Below are positions 26,743 to 35,486 of a stretch of 64,000 nt of DNA, in pieces (position 1 is the first letter of the stretch; each line of letters begins with the position of its first letter). The DNA is from Nocardiopsis sp. YSL2 (GTDB taxonomy: Bacteria; Actinomycetota; Actinomycetes; Streptosporangiales; Streptosporangiaceae), in the NCBI RefSeq assembly GCF_030555055.1, contig NZ_JAMOAO010000001.1, positions 6,138,001 to 6,202,000 of the forward strand. Direction: 5' to 3'. The notes below the pieces were generated by a model. It made no database searches, had not been told where the DNA came from, and saw only the letters and a list, made by a program, of their open reading frames with translations. The position numbers and the translations under genes were made by a program.

Positions 26743-27828
26743 GTGTCTTTCGAGCCTACGACCGTCGGGCTGGACGTGCACGCCCGCTCCACCACCGCGT
26801 GCGCGATCTGCGGCCCCACCGGCGAAATCAGCACCATCCGCCTGAGCAGCGACCACACCCAGATCCTCGGCTGGCTCACCGGCCTCGCGACCCCGGTCCG
26901 TGTCGTCTATGAGGCCGGGCCCACCGGCTTCGCCCTGGCCCGCACCCTGACCGGGGCCGGCCTCGACTGCGTGGTGGCCGCCCCCTCCAAACTCCAGCGC
27001 CCCAGCGGCGACCGGATCAAGACCGACGCCCGCGACGCGCTGCACCTGGCCCGCCTGCTCCGCCTCGGCGAGGTCACCCCGGTCCGGGTCCCCACCCCGG
27101 CCCAGGAAGCCGCCCGTGATCTGTCCCGGGCCCGCGAGGACGCCCGCGCCGACCTGATGCGCGCCCGCCACCGCCTGTCCAAGCTCCTGCTGCGCCAGGG
27201 TCTGCTCTGGGAGGGCAAGAACACCTGGTCCTGGGCCCACCACGACTGGATCGCCCGCCAATCCTTCACCGACCCGGCCCTGCAGGCGGCCTTCGAAGCC
27301 GCCCACGAACAGGTCCTGATGGTGCGGGACCGCCGCGACCGGTTGGATGAGGCCATCACCCAGCAGGCCGCCGACCCCGGGTGGGCGCCGGTGGTGGAGC
27401 GGCTGCGGTGCCTGCGCGGGATCTCCACTGTCACCGCGTTCGGGCTGGCCACCGAGATCGGTGACTGGCACCGCTTCACCGGGTCCAGCATCGGCGCGTA
27501 TGTGGGACTGGTGCCCAGCGAGCACTCCTCGGGGTCCCGCCGTGTGCTGGGTCCGATCACCAAGACCGGCAACACCCACGTGCGCCGGCTGCTGGTGGAG
27601 GCCGCCTGGCACCACCGCCGCCCCTACCGTCAGCCCACCCGCGAGATGCGCGCCCGGTGGGAGAGGGCCCCGGCAGCGGCCAGGTCCCGGGGGCATGCGG
27701 GCAACCACCGCCTGCACCGCCGTTGGGCCCGTTTCGATGAGCGCGGCAAGAAGCCGTCGGTGGCCGTGGTCGCGATCGCCCGGGAGCTGGCCGGGTGGTG
27801 CTGGGCACTGGCAGTGGTGCAGGAGTGA
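26743..27828 (+). CDS. IS110-family transposase, third and distinct type
   Basis: A 361-residue IS110-family recombinase: VGLDVHARSTTACAI (first Asp), RIKTDARDALHLARLL (Asp pair), then CLRGISTVTAFGLATEIGDW and GLVPSEHSSGSRR in the C-terminal domain (SG serine region). It is not closely related to the two other IS110 transposases. GGGAGG is five bases before the GTG at 26743. The upstream non-coding part is short (about 110 bases), so the guide RNA, if any, may lie downstream. Element ends not determined. Confidence 0.9.
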   Translation: MSFEPTTVGLDVHARSTTACAICGPTGEISTIRLSSDHTQILGWLTGLATPVRVVYEAGPTGFALARTLTGAGLDCVVAAPSKLQRPSGDRIKTDARDALHLARLLRLGEVTPVRVPTPAQEAARDLSRAREDARADLMRARHRLSKLLLRQGLLWEGKNTWSWAHHDWIARQSFTDPALQAAFEAAHEQVLMVRDRRDRLDEAITQQAADPGWAPVVERLRCLRGISTVTAFGLATEIGDWHRFTGSSIGAYVGLVPSEHSSGSRRVLGPITKTGNTHVRRLLVEAAWHHRRPYRQPTREMRARWERAPAAARSRGHAGNHRLHRRWARFDERGKKPSVAVVAIARELAGWCWALAVVQE

Positions 27829-28298
27829 GCCCTTGCGATAAGCCGACCGGTGGGAGGGCGCTGCGTGCCGCCGCGTGAGGAACGATCCGCGATACAGCTA
27901 TGAGCAGCCCGGGGCTGACCCCCTGGGCCACGCTCGTTCTCTAGAGCCGCGGCCTCGTTCCCGCCGAACAGCCCGTCCTGCGGTAGCCAACCCGCGCATA
28001 TCAGTCTGACCACGCGTCGTGCATGACACGCGGGCTGCAGGCTGCCTTCCCACCGGTCCCCATAACGAACCTGTGGCGCCTTCTCCGCCAGCTTCAGGAT
28101 CCTCACGCCCTCGCTGGTGGTCAAGGTCGTTCGTCCCTCGCTGCGCTCGGGGCGCTCCACCTTGACTTCCAGCTCAGCGCGAGGGATCGGCATCTGTCGA
28201 AGAAGACCAGGGACCACCCCAGCAGGGAGACCAGCGGTGGCAGATCACCACCTATCACCGCTGGTCAGCGCTGCGCTCTTGACAAAAAACCCTACATA
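27829..28298. other. non-coding stretch after the third IS110-type transposase
   Basis: No supported gene. The first ~120 bases probably belong to the IS right end. Weak minus-strand coding look at about 28030-28200 (PRAELEVKVERPE...) without a start or known homologue; possibly a gene fragment. Confidence 0.4.
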
Positions 28299-29234
28299 TC
28301 AGATGTAGGGGCAGGAGTCGCGGTAGTCGGAGTACGGCGAGAACCAACCCGCGCTGGGAGCGGGGCAGAGGAACTGCTCGTAGCGGTCGTCCTCGTCCAC
28401 GAACACCTTGAGCCAGGCGATGCTGTTGCGCGCGATCTCGGTGTTGGAGCTGGTGGGCACCATGTGGCCCTCGTTGTTCAGCTCGACGTAGGCGCGCTCG
28501 GTGTTCCAGCTCAGGCTGTTGTAGAAGGGGATGGAGTGCGAGTACACCGGGGCGATGGTGTCGTTCTCCGCGCCGATGATCATGGTGGGCACCGAGACGC
28601 CGCCCCAGGACTTCTTGGTGTGCCAGGGCGTGAGGGGGATGATCGCCCGCAGTTCGGGCCGGGCGTTGGCCAGGGCCAGGGATCCGCCGCCGCCCATGGA
28701 GTGGCCCATGGCGGCCAGGCGGTCGGCGTCGACTCGGGAGCGCTCGGAGCTGCTGGAGACCAGGTAGTCCAGAGCGGCGCCCATCTGGTAGGCGCGGTTG
28801 TCGGGCTGGTCGTAGCGGGTGTTGGTATTGATGGTGAAGGTGACGAACCCGTGGGAGGCCAGGCGCCTGCCGAGCCAAGCGGTCGCGCTCTCGCTCTCAA
28901 GGTAGCCCGGGGCGATGACGACGCCGCCGAAGGTGCCCTGGCTGGTGTCGTGGGGGTAGTAGATGGTGCCGCCGCCGAAGCCGCTCGCGTTCCAGGAGGC
29001 TACCGAGGTGCTGCCCACGCTGAACGGGCCGCTGTAGGCCTCGATGCTGCTCGTGGTGGGGTCGGGGCCGCGTTCGTAGGGGCTGTCGGCTGAGGCGGGG
29101 ACCGCGGCGCCCACGGTCAGGCCGGCGGCCACGACCGCGGCCATCGCGGTCCTGGCCACGATCCGGGACAGCCGCGCCAGGGGCCTGTCTGCCTTCGTGG
29201 AGGGGGATGCTGGCGAGGGATGGGGGTTGCGCAC
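28299..29234 (-). CDS. secreted cutinase / polyester (PET) hydrolase
   Basis: A 311-residue alpha/beta hydrolase of the Thermobifida cutinase family. Signal peptide to about residue 49 (VPASA|DSPYERGP). Catalytic triad Ser179 (GHSMGGGGS), Asp225 (GAENDTIAP), His257 (NNEGHMVP). PET-hydrolase subsite residues are present: Tyr111 in PGYLES, Met180 next to Ser, Trp204 in LTPWH. A C-terminal disulfide pair is likely (FLCPAPS...DSCPY). It hydrolyses cutin and probably synthetic polyesters outside the cell. The start is GTG with AAGGA seven bases upstream. The flanks are IS-rich, so it could have been moved, but no element is shown to carry it. Confidence 0.92.
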   Translation of the reverse strand: MRNPHPSPASPSTKADRPLARLSRIVARTAMAAVVAAGLTVGAAVPASADSPYERGPDPTTSSIEAYSGPFSVGSTSVASWNASGFGGGTIYYPHDTSQGTFGGVVIAPGYLESESATAWLGRRLASHGFVTFTINTNTRYDQPDNRAYQMGAALDYLVSSSSERSRVDADRLAAMGHSMGGGGSLALANARPELRAIIPLTPWHTKKSWGGVSVPTMIIGAENDTIAPVYSHSIPFYNSLSWNTERAYVELNNEGHMVPTSSNTEIARNSIAWLKVFVDEDDRYEQFLCPAPSAGWFSPYSDYRDSCPYI

Positions 29235-29933
29235 GTCTTCTTCCTTCGCTGTGAAGGGTCACAAGGATGTGAGAGCCGGCTCCGCGGCCGTTTGTCGATG
29301 GGGGATTGTCCTTGTATGCCGGACCGCGTCCGGCCCGAGAGCAGCGGAGAAAAGGGATATCCTCCCCAAAGGGGGGATGATATGAGGTATCTCTCATCCG
29401 CTTCGAGGTTCACTATGGTGTCCTCCGCGTCAACGCACATCAGGGAAATCACCAGTGGCCGCTTTCCGTCCTGATTCGCGGAGGTGGGGCGGCCGCACAG
29501 CTCGGGCGATCCCTCCGTCCCGGCGCGGGCGGCACCGCGGCCTACGCAGGACGTCCCAGATCCCGAGCCGGGCGATGCCCCGCTCACCGGGTGAGCGGAA
29601 CCTGACGTGCTCGGAGCCGACGCCCATCTTCTGAGGCCCGCACCAGCCCTCGAACGGGCAGAACACGACACTCGGGAGCCCTACGCAGCCCGACCAAACA
29701 AATCCCCCAAGCGAGGAGACGTTCGGCGATCATCCGTACTCGGACGGTCTCGCCGTCCACTGACCGAATACACACATGCAATGGGCTCCCGACAAGGGTT
29801 GAATCGAGCTATCGCTTCCGGGCTCGCCCGCGGGACGCCCAGGCCCGCGCGGACTCCGTCAGCGCAACCCTTGTCTCCCCGCCCTATGGCGACTCCGGTG
29901 GGCAGGCGGCGCGCGTAGTCGAGCGGCGGAGCC
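29235..29933. other. cutinase upstream region, no gene seen
   Basis: About 700 bases with several short antisense-type frames but no credible gene. It contains the dyad at 29357-29383 and probably the cutinase promoter; the distal half (29500-29930) may be decayed sequence. Confidence 0.4.
29357..29383. promoter_or_regulatory. dyad upstream of the cutinase gene
   Basis: ATATCCTCCCC-AAA-GGGGGGATGATAT, an imperfect inverted repeat (one extra TG on the right) about 125 bases before the cutinase GTG. Candidate operator. Confidence 0.45.
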
Positions 29934-30320
29934 TCAGTCCCACCAGAAACTCCAGACGGGGCGATCGACGAGGCGTTCGGCGTAGCCCCGCAGCGTGTGA
30001 GGGCTGCCTCCCTGCCAGACGAGGTCCGGACAGAACGCGAAGTGCTCAGCGGCCGCACCCTCCGCCAGGGAAACAGCGGGAACCGTTCCGGGCCAGACCC
30101 TCCCGAAGGGCGCGGTCTCCGGGTGAGGAGTCGCCTCCTCCGCGTCGGGCTCGGAGGAACCGGCGTACTGCCCCCACCAGGCGGCGAGAAGCCCGGCCGG
30201 GTCGTGGTCCGCGAGTGCGGTGAATCCGTCGATCGTCGGGGCCTCCAGGAACCGGTCCGGGTCGCGGTCGAAGTCCTCCACCAGCAGCGGCCACCAGCCC
30301 GAGGCTGGTCCGGGCCACAC
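29934..30320 (-). pseudogene. DUF4253-family gene remnant
   Basis: The frame keeps family landmarks: SGWWPLLVEDFDRDP, HDPAGLLAAWWGQY, APFGRVWPG, then AAEHFAFCPDLVWQG and the terminal VWSFWWD. The N-terminus is cut off where the IS982 remnant begins, and the middle segment normally found between WPG and AEHFAFCPD is missing, so it is truncated and internally deleted. Function of DUF4253 is unknown. Confidence 0.6.
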
Positions 30321-30914
30321 CCACCTGGTGGGAGAGGCTGCGTTTGATGGACGGCACCCCGCTGCGCTGCGGCGCTTCCCGCGTCACCGTGAACCGCTCG
30401 GGCCTGGGCGAGATCGCGGGCTACGGGCGTGATGCCTCCCATCACGCCTTCTACTGGGGCGCCAAGCTGATGCTCGTCACGACTGCGGACGGGGCCGTGG
30501 CCGCGTTCAGCCTGGCCCACCCCAAGGAGCTGGACGAGCGCAAGCAGGCCCTGCACCTGGCCCACGTCCAGACCCTGGCGCCCAGGCCCGTGCCCGATCG
30601 TGTGCGACAAGGGGTTCGCCGGGGCCGGGGTCGAGACCGCGATGGCCGCTCTGGGACACGTGCTCATCCGGCCCCGGCGCGATGACGAGCCCAAACCCGC
30701 AGTGAAGGTGTTCCCGGGCTGGTTGCGCCAGCGCATCGAGGCGGTGATCTGGACATTGAAGAACCAGCTCGGGCTGGAGCGGCACTCCGCACGCAGCACC
30801 GAAGGCCTGTGGGCCAGGGTGTGTCAGCGCATCTGCGCGCTCAACGCCGCGATCTGGCACAACTGGCTGATCGGCGCCCCGGTCAAGCGGTCCCTGATCG
30901 CTTACGACCACTGA
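30320..30914 (+). pseudogene. IS982-family transposase remnant
   Basis: Starts mid-gene with LRLMDGTPLRCGASRVTV, continues GYGRDASHHAFYWGAKLMLV and then, after a one-base frameshift near 30595, IVCDKGFAGAG, GWLRQRIEAVIWTLKNQLGLERH and the family-typical ending AAIWHNWLIGAPVKRSLIAYDH (given in part). The N-terminal ~100 residues are lost. Dead element. Confidence 0.75.
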
Positions 30915-30942
30915 CCAGGACACCAAACCCCCATCAACGATC

Positions 30943-32082
30943 TAGTGTTCTGATTGGTTAGTTCACTTGCTGATGCGTTGGCAGTATGAGGCGATGCTGT
31001 CGAGGATCTCCTCTGCGGTCTTGGTCCACACATAGGGTCGGGGATTCTCGTTCCAGGACGCGGCCCAGGTGCGGATGTCCTTCTCCAGGGCCTGGACGCT
31101 GCGGTGGGTGCCGCGGCGGATCAGCCGGTTGGTGATCTCGGCGAACCACCGCTCGACCAGGTTCAACCAGGAGGAACTGGTCGGGATGAAGTGCAGGTGG
31201 AACCGGGGGTGGCGCAGTAGCCACCTTTGGATCTCGGGGGTCTTGTGCGTGGCGTAGTTGTCCAGGACCAGGTGCACCTGCAGGTCCGCGGGGACCTCGC
31301 GGTCGATCTTGGCCAGGAACTTCTTGAACTCGATGGCGCGGTGGCGGCGGTGGATCGAAGTGATCACCTGCCCTGTGGCGGTGTCCAGCGCGGCGAACAG
31401 GCTGGTCACCCCGGCACGCACGTAGTCATGGGTGGCCCGCTCGGGGGTGCCGGGCATCATCGGCAGCACCGGCTGGGTGCGGTTGAGCGCCTGGATCTGG
31501 GACTTCTCGTCCACGCACAGCGCCACCGCCCGTTCGGGCGGGTCGAGGTAGAGGCCGACGACGTCGCGGACCTTGTCGATGAAGAACGGGTCGGTGGAGA
31601 TCTTGAACTGTTCCCGCCGGTGGGGCTGCAGGCCGAAGGCGTTCCAGATGCGCCACACCGCGTTCTGGGTCATGCCGGTGTGCTGGGCCATGGAGCGCGT
31701 GGACCAGTGGGTGTCAGGGGCGGGTGTGCTCTCCAGGGTGGCGGCCACCACCGCCTCGACCTGGGCGTCGGTGATCGTGCGCGGCCGTCCGGGCCGGGGT
31801 TCGTCGGTCAGGCCGTCCAAGCGGTGCGCGATGAAGCGCTGGCGCCACTTGGTCACCGTGGGCGCCGATACTCCTACCTCGCGGCGGACCTGGGCGTTGG
31901 ACAGGCCTTCGGCGCAGGCGAGCACGATCCGGGCCCGCAGGGCCAGGTCCTGTGCGGTCTTGCGTCGTCTGACCCACCGCTGGAGCTCGGCGCGTTCTTG
32001 GTCGCTCAGCTCCAGCGGGGGCAGCTTCGGTCCAGGAGCACTCATCCTGCAACCATAAACGAAATAACCAATCAGAACACTA
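30943..32082 (-). mobile_element. intact IS630-family insertion sequence
   Basis: Perfect 18-base terminal inverted repeats, TAGTGTTCTGATTGGTTA at 30943-30960 and its complement at 32065-32082, each beginning or ending with TA, the IS630 target duplication. Total 1140 bases with one full transposase gene. It separates the IS982 remnant from the N6-methylase remnant. Confidence 0.95.
30963..32045 (-). CDS. IS630-family transposase
   Basis: 360 residues: N-terminal winged HTH (LSNAQVRREVGVSAPTVTKW) and GRPRTI linker, then the DDE domain with CVDEKSQIQ, VHLVLDNYATHK and SWLNLVERWF. Full length and no frameshift. Confidence 0.95.
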   Translation of the reverse strand: MSAPGPKLPPLELSDQERAELQRWVRRRKTAQDLALRARIVLACAEGLSNAQVRREVGVSAPTVTKWRQRFIAHRLDGLTDEPRPGRPRTITDAQVEAVVAATLESTPAPDTHWSTRSMAQHTGMTQNAVWRIWNAFGLQPHRREQFKISTDPFFIDKVRDVVGLYLDPPERAVALCVDEKSQIQALNRTQPVLPMMPGTPERATHDYVRAGVTSLFAALDTATGQVITSIHRRHRAIEFKKFLAKIDREVPADLQVHLVLDNYATHKTPEIQRWLLRHPRFHLHFIPTSSSWLNLVERWFAEITNRLIRRGTHRSVQALEKDIRTWAASWNENPRPYVWTKTAEEILDSIASYCQRISK

Positions 32083-33116
32083 GGTGGCCATCGACCGCCC
32101 GTGTCAACAGAGGTCCGAGACGGGGACTCCCTGCGCGATGGCCGGTGGGCGGCCACCAGGCCGAACTGGTGGTGTGCGATCCGCCCCCGGCCAGCACCGA
32201 CTGGGGCCGCGAGGAACTGCTCATGGACCCCCGCTGGGAACTGGCTCTGCCGCCCAAGGCCGAAGGGGAGTTGGCCTGGCTCCAGCACGCCTACGGACAC
32301 ACCGCGCCCGGCGGACAGGCCGCAGTGGTGCTGTACACCTCCTGCGCCTACCGCAGAACCGGGCGGCGCATCCGCGCGGAACTGGTGCGGCGGGGCCTGT
32401 TGACGGACGTGATCGCCCTGCCCGCCGGGTTGGCTGCCGCCCACGCGCAACCGGTGCACCTGTGGCTGCTGCGCCGCCCGTTGGATCGGGAGGACACGGC
32501 CACCACCGTGCGGATGTGGGACCTGACCGACACCGACCCGGACGGACCATGGCAACTGACGGAGAAGCCCGAGGCCGAGGTCGAACTGATCGGCCTGCTC
32601 GACGACGACGTGGACCTGACCCCGGCCCGGCACATGGAGCCGGACCTGGAGGACCTGCCCCGCGCGCTGGCCGAGGCCCGGGCGGAGCTCGCCCGCACCG
32701 CCCGTGGACTGGACGAGCTGCTGCCCGCCCTGTCCCAGGGGCCGGGACCATGGCCCGGTCAGGTGCGGATCGGAGACCTGGTGGACACCGGGCTGGTCCG
32801 CCTGGACGGTGAGAGACCCCGGGCCGTGGACGGGCGATTGGACACCGACTTCCTTACCGGCTTTCTCACCGTGGCCGCGAACACCCCCCGTTCCACCAGC
32901 GCCAGCGGCACCTACCGCTCCGACGCCCGTTCCGCCCGGGCCCCGAAACTGGAGCCCGAGGAGCAGCGCCGGTACGGTTCGGCCTTCCGAGCCCTGGCCG
33001 AGTTCGAGAAGCAGGCCCGGGAGCTCTCGGCCCTGGCGGCGCAGCTCGCCAAGGAGGGACTGACATCGGGAGCCCTGGCTCCCGATGGCGACACCGAACC
33101 CGCACCGACGAACTGA
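32083..33116 (+). pseudogene. N-6 DNA methylase (HsdM-like) remnant
   Basis: The frame from about 32155 to the stop at 33116 encodes the distal half of an actinobacterial N6-adenine methylase: AELVVCDPPPASTDWG (catalytic DPPx block), EGELAWLQHAYGHTAPGG, CAYRRTGRRIRAELVRRG, HAQPVHLWLLRRP, then a specificity-linker-like tail. Upstream, the expected VRDGDSLR strand is in another frame (about 32105), so there is a frameshift near 32150, and all earlier sequence is cut off by the IS630 end. Confidence 0.65.
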
Positions 33117-33281
33117 CCTCGACGCTGCTCCGAGAGGACACGGACCGGCGGCCGGCCAGAGGTCGGATCCACCGTCGAGTACACCTTCGGCCCCGCGGTC
33201 GCCCTGATCATGTCCGAGATCTTCCACTCCGGCCGCCGAACCGGGATTCGCCTGTGCAGGGCGCGTCCCGGCCTGCGCTGA

Positions 33282-35486
33282 TCACCGCCTTGACAGGGTC
33301 CCCAAGGCGGCCATCGCACCGGCGACGTCCACCGCGCGAGCGGCGTGTGCCCGGGACAGCAGGGCGGGCGGCAGATAGTGGTCGTACTTGTCGGCCTCCC
33401 TACCCGTTGCCTCTTCCGCGATAGCGAGGGGATCGGGGTCCGGGTCCGCCGCCAACCGCCGGGCGACCTCCTGGAGTCGTTCCGACGTGCAGTCGCGGAT
33501 GAGCATCGTGGCACCGCAAATCTCTGCCCTCAACCTGTACCGGTCCAGAAGAGATCTGAGTGTGGCCAGCGAGGAGTCTCCCTTCCACGGGAACAGGAAA
33601 AGGTCCGTCCCCCGTGGGAGCACCGATGTGTCCGCTAACCCGTTCGCGTTGAAGGTCGCCCGTGCCTCCTCCAGAAGAATGGCGGAGGCCTCGTCGAGGT
33701 AGGCGGGCAGGGTCGTACCCGTGTAGATCTCCAGCATCCGCTCGCGCACGCCGTCGCCGACTCCCGCCGCAGAACCGCTGAACCCGGGCGGTGCACCCGT
33801 CCCCGGCGCGGCTTCCACTAGCAGTCTGCCCCCATCACGATCCACGTCGGCCACACGCCACGTCCTGCCTCCGAAGGTCAGCAGGGTTCCCGCGGCCAAC
33901 GTCGGGTCCACCGGCATGGTGCCGATCTTCTGCCCCGCAGCCACTACCTGGAATTCCTCCGTGGTGACGAACGACGCGTAGAAGCCGTAGTGCCCAAGCA
34001 GCCGCTCTCCTTTCCTACCTGGTAAAAGGAGCCCGGAACCGCTCTCTTGGGTGAGGAGCCCGTGTTCGCCCAGACCGCGCAGCAGGGAGGCGAACTCCTC
34101 CGGGGAGACGTCGGGGAAGACACCGGAGGCGCACAGCGCAGAGTACAAGTGGTCGGCCGCGGCGCCGTGTTCCTGAGCGAGGATGGACAAAATCTGCTGC
34201 ACGAGGGTGGAGAAATTCGGGCTCCGCAGTGCCGGGGGCTCGTACCAGCGTTCCAGCAGCAGATCCACGGTCGCCACCGTCTGCACCAGTCCGAAGCGCA
34301 GGGCTTCGACGACGTCTTGAGGGCCGCTCTGCTCAATCGTGTACACCAGGAGCCGGGCGTCGCTCTCCCCACGGCCGGAGCGGCCCAGGCGCTGGCGCAG
34401 CCCGGCCACGGAAGTCGGCACACCTACCTGGACCACGGTGTCCACCCAGCCCACATCGATGCCGAGTTCGAGCGTGGAGGTGCACACGACGGTGGTCGGG
34501 GAGGAACGCTGCCTGAGGCGTTCCTCCGCGTGCGTCCGCAGTTCCGCAGACAGGGAACCGTGGTGAGGCAGGAAGGGGTTCGGCAGACGGTCATCCTCTG
34601 CTCGACCCGAGAGGAGGGCGGTGTAGGTCTCCACCTCCGCCCGGGAATTGGCGAAGACCATGTTGTGGCCGTTGCGGCAGGAGAGGTACAGATGCTCGGC
34701 AGCGGCCCCGCACACCGCCAGCGCCCGCTCGGATCCCCGCAGCTCGTCGACGTAGCCCCGAACCTGGATCTGCACCTGCTTACCCGCGCCGGGGTCCTGG
34801 ATGATCACCGCGCGTTCGCCCTCACCGGGACGCAGGTACTCGGCGGTGTGTGTGAGGTCGGCCAGGGTCGCGGAGAGCCCGATCCGGGCGGCACGACGTC
34901 CGGACGCCCGTTCGATACGGTGCATGAGCGAGCGCAGCTGACTCCCTCTGGCAGTCCCCAGGAAGGCGTGCAGTTCGTCCACGATGATGTAGGAAAGCCC
35001 GTGGAAGATGCGCGCCGCGTCGGACCCGTTGAGGACGAGCATGGCCTCAAGGGACTCCGGGGTGATCATCAAGATCCCCTCGGGGATTTCACGGACCCTC
35101 GTCTTGAGAGTGGCGGGCACGTCTCCGTGCCACGGGACGACCGGCAGGTCTAGCCGAGCGCACAGATCGCTGATCCTGCGGTACTGGTCGTTGATCAGCG
35201 CCTTGAGCGGGCTGACGTAGACCGCTCGTATGCCTGGGCCGGGTTCCTTCTCGCGTTGTCGCACCAGGGCCGAGCACACCGGTAGGAAGGCGGCCTCCGT
35301 CTTACCCCCCGCAGTGGCTGCGGTGATGACGACGTCGGTGTCGCCTCTCAGGATCGGGGCGATGGCGCGTTCCTGGGCCGGGCGCAGGGCACGCCAGTCC
35401 TGCTCCCATACCCAACGTTGGACACCCCGGTCCAGAAGGGCGAACCCGCCGGACTCAGAGCCGGAAGGAGGCGAGGGGGGTGTCAT
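33282..35486 (-). CDS. sngC: Lhr-like DEAD/DEAH helicase (Shango SngC)
   Basis: 734 residues. SF2 helicase core: TAATAGGKTEAAF (Walker A), IIVDELHAF (DEVH-type), GLSATLADL (motif III), TSTLELGIDVG (motif V) and RQRLGRSGR (motif VI). A DUF-type accessory region follows from residue ~420. The ATG at 35486 overlaps the sngB end by 32 bases and has AAGGA upstream; the open frame upstream of it is antisense to sngB. With the ATPase and TerB protein it completes the Shango gene set (anti-phage). An alternative label would be BrxHI of BREX, but the other BREX genes are absent. Confidence 0.8.
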   Translation of the reverse strand: MTPPSPPSGSESGGFALLDRGVQRWVWEQDWRALRPAQERAIAPILRGDTDVVITAATAGGKTEAAFLPVCSALVRQREKEPGPGIRAVYVSPLKALINDQYRRISDLCARLDLPVVPWHGDVPATLKTRVREIPEGILMITPESLEAMLVLNGSDAARIFHGLSYIIVDELHAFLGTARGSQLRSLMHRIERASGRRAARIGLSATLADLTHTAEYLRPGEGERAVIIQDPGAGKQVQIQVRGYVDELRGSERALAVCGAAAEHLYLSCRNGHNMVFANSRAEVETYTALLSGRAEDDRLPNPFLPHHGSLSAELRTHAEERLRQRSSPTTVVCTSTLELGIDVGWVDTVVQVGVPTSVAGLRQRLGRSGRGESDARLLVYTIEQSGPQDVVEALRFGLVQTVATVDLLLERWYEPPALRSPNFSTLVQQILSILAQEHGAAADHLYSALCASGVFPDVSPEEFASLLRGLGEHGLLTQESGSGLLLPGRKGERLLGHYGFYASFVTTEEFQVVAAGQKIGTMPVDPTLAAGTLLTFGGRTWRVADVDRDGGRLLVEAAPGTGAPPGFSGSAAGVGDGVRERMLEIYTGTTLPAYLDEASAILLEEARATFNANGLADTSVLPRGTDLFLFPWKGDSSLATLRSLLDRYRLRAEICGATMLIRDCTSERLQEVARRLAADPDPDPLAIAEEATGREADKYDHYLPPALLSRAHAARAVDVAGAMAALGTLSRR

